This document shows, one piece after another, positions 23,809-36,500 of a stretch of DNA of 64,000 bases. A program made the position numbers and the translations under genes. Each line of letters starts with the position of its first letter. Within the stretch, counting starts at the first letter, position 1. This stretch comes from Magnaporthiopsis rhizophila (lineage: Eukaryota > Ascomycota > Sordariomycetes > Magnaporthales > Magnaporthaceae), in assembly GCA_003049465.1 (NCBI GenBank), contig PYSS01000010.1:62001-126000 (forward strand), given 5' to 3'. Below the pieces are notes generated by a model, which saw only the letters and a program-made list of their open reading frames with translations, was not told the DNA's origin and ran no database searches.

Positions 23809-26800
23809 GGCGGGCTTTTTTTTTCCATCGGAGTTGGAATTTTAAAAACTCGGGGCTGAGCTTATAGTAGCCCGTGCGTGATGGGTTTCCAACGGGCTGC
23901 GGCTTCGAGCCGGTGCAGTTGGGCTTGAACATTACAGGCATACAGAGAGTGTTTTCAAGCAGGCTTTATATGCGTCCAGACCCTTGCGCACCTCCCATCC
24001 TCGGGTTACGAACAGAGTCCGGTTTACCGCAATACAAATACAATGAAGTCCTCACGGGGGTTTTAGAAGCAGCGTCGGAGCCGTCGACCAACCCGGCCGG
24101 CTCGCACCTAGGTAGCATCAACTCCGCCCGGTAACCGACCCCGCCTCGAGCCGGCCAGTGACCGTCCCCGGCCAGACAGGCGCCGATGCAGGCAGGAAGG
24201 TGTTTGACTCGAACAGCGTCTGCGTTCGGTCAGGGTTCGGCGCTGGCGTGTTCCAGAAGCACGTTCGACACGGTTTCGGTCTGCTCGGCCTACTGGCTGA
24301 CAAACGACGCAGAAAAGTCGGCTTCTAAAAGTCACGAGATCAAAAGGCAAAGAAAAAAAGGAAAAAAAAGAAAAAGGAAACGATGCCCGACGACCAACGC
24401 ATCGCCGACCAGTCCCCGAGAGAGGCATGAAGAGAGATGGGACAGGATGGATGGGAGGGTGTTACTCAGCAAAGTGGGTGAGTGGGCAGTTTGTTCCCAC
24501 GCATCTCCGACGACGGAAGCACCGGATGCGATGCTGGGAGGAGAGAGCACAGGCAATGGAGTGCAGCATGCAGGCTGCCATGTCACGCAGGTTGCAGCAA
24601 GTCGCGGCCGGCAGTCACAAAACGCACGAATAACAAAGGCGGCATTGGATCTGTGGGCCTGGCTGACCGCTGTTTATCTTTTTTTTTTTTTTTTTTTTTT
24701 TTTTCCGTTAGCAAATGGAAGCATGAGGACACGCCAAATCGTGCACAGGGCCAGGGGTTAGCCACTGAGCGCATCGTGCATTAGCCGGGAAGAAAAGAAG
24801 CACAGGCAGGCACGGCTGGCAAAGCGAGCCAGGGAGAATCCTGAAACGACAAAGACGCACAAGTGCCGCCCGGCCCGGCTTTTGGCCCAGCTGTTCGTGT
24901 TTCCCAACCAGTCGCGCTCATTGTGAGGCGAGGGTCGATCCGGGTCTCCCCGGCCTCGGGATTCGTCCAAACGCCCTTGACTGAGATTCTGGCGCCGTTG
25001 TATGACGTGATTCCTCGCCCCGTTTTCTTTTAGCGGAGATGAGGCGCGACCTAGGCTGCCCGTTGGCGATGAATCAGCCAGGGCGATCGGGCGGCGTGAT
25101 CGGGGTTTCCTTGGCAAAAAAAAAAAAAAAAACGCTCGGCCGACAAAAGAACTCATTTCAAGGGTGGGCACGCGGCCATGCGGGAGATGCACATTCGCTA
25201 GGGGCAATTTTTCCTAGCGTGACGGATGCCACTACACCCACGGGCGGCTTCCCGTCTCTGTTGAACAGGAAACCAAGTCTGTCTGTCAGGAAGATGTCTG
25301 TCGGGCTGTCCAATGCGTGGCTGGAGACACGAGGCTAGTGCGGTGCGTGCGATGCTTGGAGGAAGGGAGCAGCTGTCACCTTGGCCTGCCCGTCCAAGAC
25401 CCGGCGCCAACCCCGCCAATACGACCCGGTTTTATGGGCAAACGCAGCGTTCCATCGGATGCGAGTGCCGTCATCGTTCGATGACGCAGCCCTGGAGAGC
25501 GAAGACGGCCATCTTCTCCCCTCGCCTTTTTTGGCCATGTCCTCTTCTCTTTCCGGCTGTCTGGTCATGTAATCAATCAATTGTCCTCGTCGCGATCCCA
25601 ATTTGTGTACGCGGCACAAAGCAGCAAACACAGAAACACCCGCAGAGTCGCCGCGACAGAACGGGGCCCCTGAAAACCGTTTCCCGAACCCCATCGTTTC
25701 TGCTTCGCGGCTTCTCCCCTCCAGGCAGATCCATCGTTGCTGCTGCACGTCGCGGCGCGCACCTCCTGACCCTTGACTCGGCATCGAGACCGAGGCCTGG
25801 CCGAGGAGACCAAAAACAATTTTTTTCTAGCTCATTTCTTTTTTTTCTTTCCCTTGAAACGCCAGCTCCCGGCTCCTGCCCTGCACGACAAAAAGGCAAG
25901 ACGCCCTCTGTCTGCGCGCACTTTTGTGGCTGTTGTTTGTGTCGTGCCTTCTCATTTTTTTTTCGTCTTGTCCAACCCGGAAACCACCAGCAACCACCGT
26001 CGGGCTACTACAAAGACGGAGAGACAAGCCAAGGTAAGCTAAAACGTTTTCAAAGTTGCCCGTTCTGTGTTCGTGTTCGGCCCAAAAAGAATTACACTCC
26101 ACATTCCACCACCCACCACCTCCGGGCACCCATCCCAGACAAATAAAACCGATCGCATCTGTGCGGACGCACCCAAAAAAAGAAAGGAGATAAAAAGAAA
26201 GAAAAAGGGCGCGCGAGCGTCTTTCTCCGCGCATCTGACCTCATTCCCCAACCCAACGCCCGGCGCCCGGGCGCTCGGTTTGGCGTGCTGCTGTGCTCTG
26301 TCCGAACCCAGGTCCGGCCCTCTCTAGCTGCTGCCCGAGTCGTTGGTGGTCTCAATGTCCCTTTTGCCTTCTCCTTCGCCCTCGGCGTTGCCCAGTGGCT
26401 TGACCCCCTGCCTCTTTTCCATTTTTCCCCTCAGGCGCCATCATGGCCTCCAGTTCCCCATCAATCCTGACCGCCTGCCTTCCCTATCGCTCGCTCGCTC
26501 ATCCTATTACTCGCCCCGTCTGGCAAGGGGCCGTGATAACACGCCGGTGATAAGTGCTGGGGTTTTATGAATCAGTCGCCCGCAGACACTGGACCGTGGA
26601 CTGACTGTCCGCCGTCACCTTCCTCGCCTTGGATTGCCGCCACCCCTCCCTGCCAACCGGCTGCACATCTCCGTCCCGTACCACATGCCTCCCACACCCC
26701 TGCACACCCGCCTCGCCTCCCCGCACGACAATCCAGCAGCTTGCCTGCCTCACTCCCTTTCTTTGTCTCTGCCGTTTCCAGAGGGTGCTCATTAAGCCCA

Positions 26801-27263
26801 CCTCCCGCCGTGCGCCACTTGGCCGGCCGCGGCCTGTGGTCCCTTCTCTTCTGTGCCTCGGCGTCGTATCTAAGGATCCCCTCACCTCGCTCGCCCTGCC
26901 AGCGCATCGCCGTCCTCCCTTTCGCATGAACATACATATACCCTGTGCAAGGTCGAGCCATAACGTGCCGGTCATACCCCACGCCCTGCGACTAAAACTA
27001 CTACCTACCTCGTTTTACTTTTTTTACTCCTTGTCTCCCCAGCCATACTGTATCCTTAATTCCCCTGTGCCCCTCTCTTTTTCTGTCCAATCTGTCCCAA
27101 ACATATGATGCAAGCCGATCATGCCTAGGAGCAGTTCACCACTTCAGCCCACGTCGTACCCCAAGCCAGCTCGCAGCCACAGACAGACGTTAAGAGTGTC
27201 TTGTGCCGCGCCGCTGTGCTTGCTGCCGTTTAGCGCCTTCTAACGCTTCTCGACCCCATCACC
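23809..27263. other. 3.5-kb region without recognisable gene; 5' flank of arrestin gene
   Basis: No protein family is recognised in any frame. Features seen are T26 at 24679-24704, A17 at 25116-25132, and pyrimidine-rich DNA with a strong GTAAGC donor at 26034-26039 that could begin a 5'-UTR intron of the arrestin gene; no matching acceptor could be assigned with confidence. Confidence 0.4.
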
Positions 27264-30200
27264 ATGTCCACAGACGGAGGAGGCCAGCTACAAAGCCCAC
27301 GGCCCTCTCAGCAGCCGCCGCCGCCGCGCCAACATCACCACAGCCACCACCAGCACCCGAGAGCAGAGCCATACTGCCACTCGGCCCACGGCACGCTGTA
27401 CTTCAACCCCAGGGGCCGCAGCGACCGCCATCTCCAGCACGCAGTGCCAGCCGGCTTCCCGAATCCGCTGATCGGGCCGAGGCCACGGAGGCCCCATTCC
27501 ATTCACATCGTCTCGTATCCGGCCGGGTTCATACCCCGCGATCTACGCCAGGAACTGGGCGGCCATTCGTCGGGAGACGGGACGGCGAACGGCAGGAGAA
27601 GAAGCAGGCAGAAGAATAGTGTTGGCACCAAGAGGAGGAAGGACAAGAGACGGAGGAGCCTAGAAGAGCCTAGACCGCAGGGAGGAAAGGCCGGTAGAGT
27701 ACTCCAGAAGATAATCTGCGCCCTCGGTGGTGGAACCAGGACAGGCATAGCACAACAGCACTCCCCGGCCCCGGCATCTGAATCGCGAGGGGCGGCACCC
27801 GGAGTCACGGTCCAACCGAGGTCGCGCCCAGTCAGCCTGCTCAGCATCGGCAGGAGGCTCTCGAGGCTCGGGGATTTTCCGGAGGAGCAGCCGCCGGCGC
27901 AGGCCTGCGGAAGCATGGTCGAGCACACGGTCCGCCCGCCCCCGATGAGCAGCATGGCATCGCCAACGTCGGCGACGACGAACTACAGGAGCAGCATATT
28001 ATCGCACCGCTCAGCAAAAAGCGCCGTCATGAGCTCGGCCGTGACCGAGATAGCGCCGTCCAAGCCGGTGGCGTCGGGCAGCGGGCTCAGCTGCTCCATC
28101 GTGCTGGCCGAGCCCAACGTGTTCCTGTCGGGCTTCGAGCACGACGGCCACGCCCGCGAGAACGGGCACAGCGGTACGGCGCTGCTGCGCGGCAAGCTGG
28201 TGCTCAACGTGTCCAAGAACGTCAAGCTCAAGTCGGTCACGCTCAAGCTCGTCGGCCGAGCCAGGACCGAGTGGCCCGAGGGCATCCCTCCCATGAAGGT
28301 GGACCTTTTTGAGGAGCAGTCGCTGCGCACGCAGGGCCTGACCTTCTTCCACGCCATGCACGACGGCTGGGAGACGGAGCACGGGAACCAGTGTGTCTTT
28401 ACGCCCAAGCAGCAGGCCAGCAGCAGCAGCAGCAGCAGGCGACCCGGTTCACCGCACGGACTCGGTCGCCTGTCGCCCGTGGGGTCCAACATCTCGGTCA
28501 ACACGCTCATGCGCAGCGGCCTCGGCGCGCAGGGCGGCAGCCGGCAGTCGACGGGCCTGACGGCCAAGGAGCTCAAGCGGCTGTCGCTGCAGTCGGTGCA
28601 GTCGCGCAGCTTCGGCAAGGGCGACAACCCCTCGCTGCCCAGCCAGGCGCAGCTCAAGGGTTACAAGGTGTTCGCGCCCGGCACGTACGAGTACTCGTTC
28701 GAGCTGCCAATCGACCACCACCAGCTCGAGACGACGCGGCTGCAGTACGGGTCGGTGCGATGGCAGCTCGAGACGGTGGTGGAACGGGCCGGCGCGTTCC
28801 GGCCCAACCTCCACGGGGTGCGCGAAGTCAGCATCGTACGCGTGCCCGACCAGCTGTCGCTCGAGACGATCGAGCCCATCTCCATCGCGCGCCAGTGGGA
28901 GGACCAGCTGCACTACGACATCATGATCTCGGGCAAGTCGTTCCCCATCGGCTCCCGCATCCCCATCGCCTTCAAGCTCACGCCCCTGGCCAAGGTGCAG
29001 GTGCACAAGATCAAGATCTACGTGACGGAATCTATCGAGTACTGGACCAGCGACCGCCGCGTCACGCGCAAGGACCAGGGCCGCAAGATGCTGCTGCTCG
29101 AGAGGACGGCCGGCAAGCCGCTGGACACCAGGGCCTACGAGGGCAGCGAGGTGCGCGTGTTGCGCGGCGGCGAGCTCTCGCCCGACGAACGCCAGAGCGC
29201 GCGGGCGGCCGCGGCCCGCAGACGCGAGCTCGAGGCGCAGAGGGCCCAGGCTCACCTCGCCGGCGCCTGCATCGTCGAGCCGCTCCCGGAGCCGACCGAG
29301 AACCTGCTGGGCGACCTGGACCTGGGTCTCGAGTCGTACTGGGCGGCCACCGAGATGGAGATGAACGTGCAGCTGCCGACGTGTGAGATGATGGCGCGAG
29401 ACAAGTCCAAGCGGCTGAACCCAGACTGCAGTTGGAAGAATGTCAACGTCTTCCACTGGATCAAGGCAAGTCTTTTACCTAGCTATATCCTCACAGCTGG
29501 CGAGCTCGTCATGGCCACCACTAACAGCCCGCAGATCGTCATGCGCATCTCCCGCCTCGACCCCGACGACCCTGCCGGCCAGCGCCGCCGCCACTTCGAG
29601 ATCACCATCGACTCGCCCTTCACCGTCCTCAACTGCCGCGCCACCCAGGCCAACACCTCGCTGCCCCAGTACACGGGCCTTGACACACCCACATACCGCC
29701 AGACGACCACTTGCGGCTGTCCCGACTCGCCCGTCATCGCCACCGACCCCAGTCCTTCCAGCTCCACAGGCACGCTGCCCGTCGTCGAGATGAACCCCTC
29801 CGCCGCCGCTCTGCCCGCCGCTCCGCCCGCCGCCCACCTGCCCGCGGGCGCCGCAACGCCGTCACCCTCGCTGCGGCCGGGGACTAGTAGCACCACCACC
29901 ACCACCACCACCACCACCACCACCACCAGCACGGCAACCGGCGGCCTGCGCGGGATGGCGGCGGCGCAGGCGCTGCAGCGCGTCCGGAACCAGGCCACAG
30001 CCGTGCCGCCGCCGCCGCCGCCGCCCAGGCCGATCCACCTGATACGCGTCCCCTCGTACAACCCGCCCCCTTTTGACGCCGACGAGCCCCCGCCGCCGCA
30101 CACGGCCGCGCTGATGACGCCGCCGCCCAACTACGACATGATTGTCGGCACGCCCAGCGTCGACGGGCTGGCCGACTACTTTGCGCGCCTGGCCGACTAC

Positions 30201-30458
30201 GAGGACGACGCGACCGCCCGGGCCATAAGCAGCAGGAGGGCCGATTCCGACAGCACTGATGATGATGATGATGATGACGACGACGATCTGGCCGCGCACA
30301 CGCCCGCGAGACTGACGGACCGGTCGGGCAGGGTCAATGTGGCGAACCCGCGCACGCCGGGCGGCAGGAACGTGCCGAGCCGCAGCTTTGACATTCAGCG
30401 GCCCGTCATGCACCTGTCGATGGCGGGGGTGGCGCGGCGGGGGGAGCAGAGGGTGTGA
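27264..30458 (+). CDS. Arrestin-domain adaptor protein (alpha-arrestin, Rod1/CreD-like)
   Basis: Two exons (27264-29465, 29535-30458) encode about 1,041 residues. The intron has a GC donor (AAG-GCAAGT), a CTAAC branch and a GCAG acceptor; its removal restores the conserved HWIK-IVMRISRLD join. The arrestin N domain begins at about residue 270 (CSIVLAEPNVFLSGFEHDG, LRGKLVLNVSKNVKLKSVTL) and the C domain at about 560-810. A PPNY motif (residues 931-934) fits binding to WW domains of Rsp5-type ubiquitin ligases, and the tail has poly-Thr, poly-Pro and poly-Asp runs. By family it would recruit the ligase to plasma-membrane permeases for endocytosis. The basic, low-complexity first 217 residues are uncertain; translation might begin at the ATG at 27915. 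Confidence 0.85.
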   Translation: MSTDGGGQLQSPRPSQQPPPPRQHHHSHHQHPRAEPYCHSAHGTLYFNPRGRSDRHLQHAVPAGFPNPLIGPRPRRPHSIHIVSYPAGFIPRDLRQELGGHSSGDGTANGRRRSRQKNSVGTKRRKDKRRRSLEEPRPQGGKAGRVLQKIICALGGGTRTGIAQQHSPAPASESRGAAPGVTVQPRSRPVSLLSIGRRLSRLGDFPEEQPPAQACGSMVEHTVRPPPMSSMASPTSATTNYRSSILSHRSAKSAVMSSAVTEIAPSKPVASGSGLSCSIVLAEPNVFLSGFEHDGHARENGHSGTALLRGKLVLNVSKNVKLKSVTLKLVGRARTEWPEGIPPMKVDLFEEQSLRTQGLTFFHAMHDGWETEHGNQCVFTPKQQASSSSSSRRPGSPHGLGRLSPVGSNISVNTLMRSGLGAQGGSRQSTGLTAKELKRLSLQSVQSRSFGKGDNPSLPSQAQLKGYKVFAPGTYEYSFELPIDHHQLETTRLQYGSVRWQLETVVERAGAFRPNLHGVREVSIVRVPDQLSLETIEPISIARQWEDQLHYDIMISGKSFPIGSRIPIAFKLTPLAKVQVHKIKIYVTESIEYWTSDRRVTRKDQGRKMLLLERTAGKPLDTRAYEGSEVRVLRGGELSPDERQSARAAAARRRELEAQRAQAHLAGACIVEPLPEPTENLLGDLDLGLESYWAATEMEMNVQLPTCEMMARDKSKRLNPDCSWKNVNVFHWIKASLLPSYILTAGELVMATTNSPQIVMRISRLDPDDPAGQRRRHFEITIDSPFTVLNCRATQANTSLPQYTGLDTPTYRQTTTCGCPDSPVIATDPSPSSSTGTLPVVEMNPSAAALPAAPPAAHLPAGAATPSPSLRPGTSSTTTTTTTTTTTTSTATGGLRGMAAAQALQRVRNQATAVPPPPPPPRPIHLIRVPSYNPPPFDADEPPPPHTAALMTPPPNYDMIVGTPSVDGLADYFARLADYEDDATARAISSRRADSDSTDDDDDDDDDDLAAHTPARLTDRSGRVNVANPRTPGGRNVPSRSFDIQRPVMHLSMAGVARRGEQRV
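29466..29534 (+). other. Probable GC-AG intron of the arrestin gene
   Basis: Donor AAG-GCAAGT, branch-like ACTAAC at about 29520 and acceptor CCGCAG. The 69-nt length is a multiple of three and has no stop, so retention would insert 23 residues. The flanking peptides match the conserved family join only when it is removed. Confidence 0.75.
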
Positions 30459-31110
30459 GCTTATTGGGGGCTTTTTTTTTGGACAAGGTTCATTTTGGGT
30501 TACCGGGAACGTGGATCAAGGTTCACGTGCAGAATATACATATGACAATATGAGACGTTATGGACGGATATCACGGCTGGAGTTTTTGAATTCGGGTTAG
30601 CAGCACTCTTCTCCTTCGCCCCCTTCGACCTCGACCGCCCTCCAAGGACTACATACGCGACACACGCAACGGCACATACATCTATCTACATAGGCATGGC
30701 TATTGGTTTCAGGCATAATTGCTATTAGGAAGGGGGATACCATCAGGAATTATACCATAGTACTAGTTAGTATCATCGTGGCGGTGCGGCGTTTCGGATG
30801 AGAGAATAACATGTTGTTCGGGTTACGTGTTAACAGAGACACCCCAGCATCGGTATTTGTGCATGTGACCGACCAGTCTATCCAGGCTGCCGAGCTGTGT
30901 CACGTCGCAAGTCGCCGGGCCGGTTTGAGGCCGCAGCACGTCGCAGTAGTCTTGCGATGATGCGATTTCGTCCGAACGTTTGAGGGTTCGCTCGGCGAGA
31001 CGTGACGTGAACTTGGCAAGAATCGGACGAGCGGACAAAAGTCGGGTACTCATCAAATCATCATCTTTTTTTTTCTCTCTCTCTCTCTCTATATTACACT
31101 CCCCAGCCAG
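30459..31110. other. Convergent 3' intergenic region with CT microsatellite
   Basis: It lies between the convergent arrestin and M28 genes. It holds a T-run followed by a short (TC)n tract at about 31067-31091. No gene seen. Confidence 0.5.
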
Positions 31111-32666
31111 CTAAACACGGCTGTTGGCACTATGGGCACAAGTATGCTGATGCTCAGCGTGCGCCTGGATGCTCGCCCAGCGCTGGAACTCGCGGCGCAC
31201 GGAAGCCGCGTCGTCGCGCTTCGCGGGCGTCGTCTTGCGCCTCGGCGGCACGGCGCTCAGGTCCAGCGCCAGGGCGGCGGCGGCGCGGGCGGCGGCCTTT
31301 GCGTTGACGGTCAGGGCGTCCCAGTCGATGTTGTTGATGTCGTCGCACGCGAGATGGTAGCACGGGTCCGTGGGCGCGCCGGCGCCCGTGAAGATGCCCG
31401 AGCTGGGGATGCCGCGCTGCAGGAAGCCGACGTAGTCGGAGCTGGTGCCGAACGCGCCCCACTCGGCGGGTTTTCCTTTTGACGAAATGTAGTCGACCAA
31501 CATCTTCCCTCCCACCTGGCCGCCGGGGTTCTCGTCCTGGTAGACCACGAACTCGGGGAACGGCGAGCCGATCATGTCGTAGTTGAAGTAGAAGCGGATC
31601 TTGTCGGCCTCGGCCTCGGACAGCTGCGCCGGGTCGGTGTAGTGCAGCGATCCGATCAACCCGGCCTCCTCGGCGCCCCACCAGATGAAGCGGACCTTGT
31701 TCTTGAAGCCGCTGTACTTCTTGAACGAGCCCATGATCTCGAGCAGCGCCGTCGTGCCGCTGCCGTCGTCGTTCACGCCCGGCCCGGCTTGGACGCTGTC
31801 GAGGTGGGCGCCGAGAACAACCACGTTGTTCGGGTCGCCTTCCTTGGTCTCGGCGATGATGTTCCACGTCTCGCGCGTCTCGAAGACGGAGTCGACCAGC
31901 ACCGTCACCGTCAGCTTTTCACCAGCCGCCAGGCGAGATTTCCAGGCCACGCCGTTCTCCAGCGACGTGGTCGCCACGGGCACCAGCAGGCCAATGTTCT
32001 CGGCGCCCAGCGTGGCCGAGCTGACGGGCACGCCTGGGTTCTGGTTGTACAGCACCACGGCCAGCGCGCCGTGGGCCTTTGCCAGCTTGAGCTTGTCCGA
32101 GATGGCGCACACGCCGCGCTTGACGAGCGCGATCTTGCCCGTCGCGTCGATCCCGGCCCAGTCTGAAGCCAGGCACCCGGAGCCCGTGGCGTCGTTGACG
32201 GGCGTGTCGATGAGCGGGGCCGTGATACCGCCAGCGGGGGTGGCGTGGTTGTACAGCAGCGTGATGACATAAGCAGCCTCGCCGTCGGGGCCCGTGAGCT
32301 TGATCTCGCGCGTCTGCTCAAACGTGTGGTTGAAGTGCTGCTTGTACGTGTTCAGCTGCTTGTGGAACCGGCCCTGGGCGCGCTCGAGGATGTAGTCGGA
32401 CGATTTGGCGTAGCCGGGCAGGCCAAAGGCGCGGTTGCCGCCGTTCTCGCGCGCGATCTTGTTGAGGTGCCAAAGGTTGTTACGGAGTCTGGGGTGGTGT
32501 ACGTTAGCTTTACTCTCGGTAGCATACATAATCTCCAACAGGAAAAAAAAAAAATAACATACTCGCTGGTCTTAATGTCCGCCTCAACCTTATCCAAGGT
32601 CAGCGGCTCGTTGGCCAGGACGCCGAGGGCGCAGAGCCCGGCAGAGAAGAAAGAGGCCGTCTTCAT
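31111..32666 (-). CDS. Secreted M28 zinc aminopeptidase with PA domain
   Basis: Two exons (32666-32563, 32488-31111) encode 493 residues. The 74-nt intron has donor GTATGT and acceptor CCCAG with a GCTAAC branch. A signal peptide is visible (MKTASFFSAGLCALGVLA), followed by a propeptide-like stretch, a protease-associated insert (ATGKIALVKRGVCAISDK) and the M28 catalytic region. Zinc-site motifs are GAHLDSV, GVNDDGSGTTALLE, WWGAEEAGLIGS, FNYDMIGS and PCYHLACDD, all intact. The family includes vacuolar aminopeptidase Y and secreted fungal leucine aminopeptidases such as Lap2. It would remove N-terminal residues from peptides outside the cell or in the vacuole. The C-terminal tail beyond the catalytic domain is long, basic and His-rich. 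Confidence 0.93.
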
Positions 32667-33506
32667 CTCGGGCAGATGTCTCCGGGTGCGGTTAAAGAGA
32701 AAACAGACACCAGGCTCACCGAGACGGCGGGCAACAGCGGCAACTTATACAACCCGACCGGCAATTCTTCCGGCCAACACCTCGGCGACCCCCCTCGGCA
32801 CCAGCCCAGTCGCGCCATTCCCCTCCCACTCGCCATGCGCCCACCCTCATGTCGTGATACACCGCCCGCCGCCACGAGCCGAGGATGCGCCACCCAAGGT
32901 ACCCATTGACGTTCAGCTTTCCCCGCAAATGCCACCCGGATTGAGGGTTTACAGGCATCGCTATCAGTGTAGCCTATTTTTCTTTTGGAAGCTCCTGGCG
33001 GCAGGAGCTCTCGGGTCAGCTCCAGACCGCAGCTGCCCAATCGCCGCTGCAGCCCAGCCGGGGCTCCGGCTTGGCACCTTCCCGATCGAGAACCGATATG
33101 CCACTGAGCAAATGGCGCCAAGACGCAGCGGCCCCACCAGCTTTGCACCTGCCTGGTGTGTCCAAGTCTGTCCCGGCCTGCCTTCCCGAGCTGAGCCACT
33201 GACGCGCACCTGCCCTGAAAGAGCGGGCTGGGTTCTGTTCCCGTCGTGGATCAAAGCTACGGTGAAGATGGCAGCCATTGACAATGACATCAAGCCCAGC
33301 CATGCGACAGTGTACAAGACAAAAACATATATGCATACATCGTTTGTATCGTGACAAGTCTGGTTACATGAAGATGGCTTTTTCAACCAAACGCCCCAGA
33401 AACCAATTCCCCAGTATGTTTTCCCCCGCCAGATAGCAAGCAGGTAGTCGTCGTAGTCGCATCCCATACATTCCCACATATCCCAATAAGGAAAAATATT
33501 CAAGTC
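32667..33506. other. Promoter region of M28 gene and 3' flank of zinc-finger gene
   Basis: 840 bp. Only chance frames; nothing specific identified. Confidence 0.4.
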
Positions 33507-36500
33507 TCAGTCGCTGCCAATAACAGACCTCTCGGCCCGTGCCCGCATGTGGTTCGCGTGCTGCTCAAGACAGCTGCTCATCAGGCGTGTAATCGGCCAG
33601 GCTCCCGATCTGCCCAGCATGTGTGCCGCCACCCGCAAGATCTTGGCCGCATAGCCGCCCTGCTCCGCCGCCAGGGAGCCGCCGTCGAGACTGATCTTGA
33701 TGTCGGCGCTGTCAACCACGTCCTGCACCTTCATCAGCAACTTGACGTCCTCCTCCTCGAGCAGCATGATGGCCGGCACCTGGCCCAGTTCCACTTCGTC
33801 CTTGCCCAGCACCCCGAGGTACCGGCCTACGCGGTCCTGTAGGGTAGCCACCCACTCGGCCAGAACCTGCGAGCAGTCAAACGCGCACATGGCAGACTGC
33901 AGCGGCAGCTCGCGGCTAGAGTCGGCAAACGTCACCCCGAACCGGTCCGACATGGCCAACGAGTCGGCCGCGAAGAAGGCTGCCCGCCGCAGGTGCCTCT
34001 CTCGCCGCGACGTTGCCCGTCCCGCCGTCGCGAGGCCTGATCCCGACGACACCGACGCCGACGACAGGGAGCCCGTTCCGTTTTGAAGCCGTGCCAATTG
34101 GGTCTGCGGGTGCCCAAGACCCGTTGAAGAAGGCGTCTTGACTACACCCCCAAAATCGGGTGATGGCGACTGCGTCGGCGGTGAGTCTATAAAGACGGAG
34201 CTTCCCGTCTCTGACCTGTCCGTCATCATCGACCGAGTAGGCGAGTGCTGTGCGTGCTGCACAATCTCCTCGCCGCGCGCCAGCTCGCGCGCCAGCCCGT
34301 CCCAGTCACGCTGCCAGAACTTCTCCTTGGTGACCGACATGTTGACAAACAGCCGCACGTAGGCGAGGTCCAGGAGCGGGACCGCGTCGGCCGAGAGCGG
34401 GCCCTCGCCGAACGGGTTTGGCCGCTCCAGGCTGTGGCGCGGGTTGCTGGCCCAGGCCGCCTGCCACGCTCTGAGCGCGGGCTCGATGCGGCGGTGCATC
34501 AGCTCCGTGTCTTCGTTGCTCCACATCTTTTTCCGGTGCCTCTGCCGCGTCTCCCAGATGTAGTTGTGCAGCGCATTGATCAGCACCAGACAGCCAAACG
34601 AGCTGGGCTTCAGGTCGCTGCTGGGCAGGTCGGCCGGGTTGACTGATGAGCTAAAGGGCCGGTGGATGCCGCTGCCACTGCTGTTGTTGCTGTTGCCGTT
34701 GCCGTTGCTGTTTGGTCCTGCCGGCGAGGGTTGTTGCTGCTGCTGCTGCTGCTGCTGTTGCCTCTCGCTGGCGCACAAGAGCTCCCTAAGCGCTTGGTGG
34801 AACGTCATACGGTTGTGGTTGGCGGCAGCTACCCCTCCCTTGGCATTGAACTCGGCCGCACTCTCGGCAGCAAAGAACTCCTCGTCACAAGGCAGATCCA
34901 GGCGAATCTCCGAGTTGGTCAGCGCCGGCATGTGGTTGTACGCCGACACCAGCATGCTAGACAGGATGAAGATGACGTATAGCGTCCGCTTCCGCTCCTC
35001 CATCTCTTTCCACGCGAGCCACTCGGCCTGCTGCTCGACCTCGGATGAGGGCTGCTCCTGCCGCTGCTGGGCCTTCTCCTGATTCTGTTCTCCGCTCCAG
35101 GGACCTTCGATCCCCTCCATGCTCTCGTCGCCGCTGCGCTGCCGCGGCTCTATCCTGACCGGCCTCAGAAGCTGTGCTCCGCTGGCGAGACTGACCAGTG
35201 TCGCCGAGTGCGTGTGGGCAATTTCGGCGGCGCGCTTGTCTGCGCAATTGTGCCCATATATGTTATTGAGCAGCATCGCCTGCGCCAGCCACAGAGGCGT
35301 CTCGCCCCGCGCGTCGGGCATGGATATCTTTGCGTCGGCGACCGACGCCCTCCTAAGGCTCGCCAGACCGACGGTCGCTTTGCGCTTCTCCTCTAGGTAG
35401 AGCCCGATCATCTTCTTCGCCATCTCGAAAAGGTGAGCCGATTGTTCGCGTTCCGACTCGTACAGGGCCCCGATGGCAGCCATGGAAAGGATCAGGCAGC
35501 CGGCCCCGGGCACGGCGCCTCCGCCCAGTCCGCTGGCCAGGTTCGCCGGCAGCTCGAACGAAAGGGTTGGGACGTGAAGGAACGGGAGGTGGGGGTGGAA
35601 AGAGCGCAGATACGCGGCCACGTACCGCTGCATGTCTTGGGTGCTCGGGAGCTGCTTGTCGACCGCCGCTGCCATCGAGGCCGAGCCTTCGCGAGAATGG
35701 GCCGCCGCCGCTGCTGCTCCGAGAGAGTACCGGCGCCCGGTGAGGAGCGAGTGCTGCGACGTCCCGCAGGACAGTGCACCTAGGATGGCGTGTCTTGTTG
35801 AATCAGTGATAGTCGCAATGGGTGAGGTTCCATGATTGTTACTACCATTGATCGACGACGGCGTCTCGGGCCCGGCACCGTAGCCGCCCAGCACACCGTG
35901 ATTCATGTTCGGGCCGCCACCCATGCTCGACAAGACCGAGGGGCTGATCGAGCTCAGCGACGGCGGAGGCGTCGAGATGTACGGCTCGACCATGCCCTTC
36001 TGGTGCGGGGGCTGCGGCGACAACGGGCTGCCGTTGAGGAAGTCTGAGAAGAAGCCGCCCGTCATGTCGATGCCGTAGGGGTGGGCCATTTGTGGAGGGC
36101 CCATGATGGCCGAGGGCTGGAAGAAGGTGGTGGATGGCGCGGCGGTGGTGACTGCCGGGTGGCTGTTGGAACCGTCGACCATGACATCGCTGATGCCGCT
36201 CTGGCTGGCGGTGCTGATGGCAGAGGGGGACGAGCCGTCGATGGCGTGCTCGTGCCCGTTGCCGAACGACATCTGCTGCTCGAAGCCCGTCAGCCAGTCG
36301 AAGGTGTCGTCCATCTGGTGGGCCGAGGCCATGTCGGCCATGCCGCCGTGGGAGAAGGGCGAGGCGGCATCGAGCGCCATGTGCGGAGAGTCGCTGTAGT
36401 GCAGCGCGTTGGGGTTGACGGTGGAGCCCGAGCCGAAGAGCAGGCCCTCAAAGTCGAACTCGTTGCCGTATGCGGCTATGGGAGGCGCGGTGCGCAGACC

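Noticed and set aside
28391..29386. 331-codon frame inside the arrestin gene
   Set aside because: Arg-rich shadow; the arrestin frame matches the family throughout.
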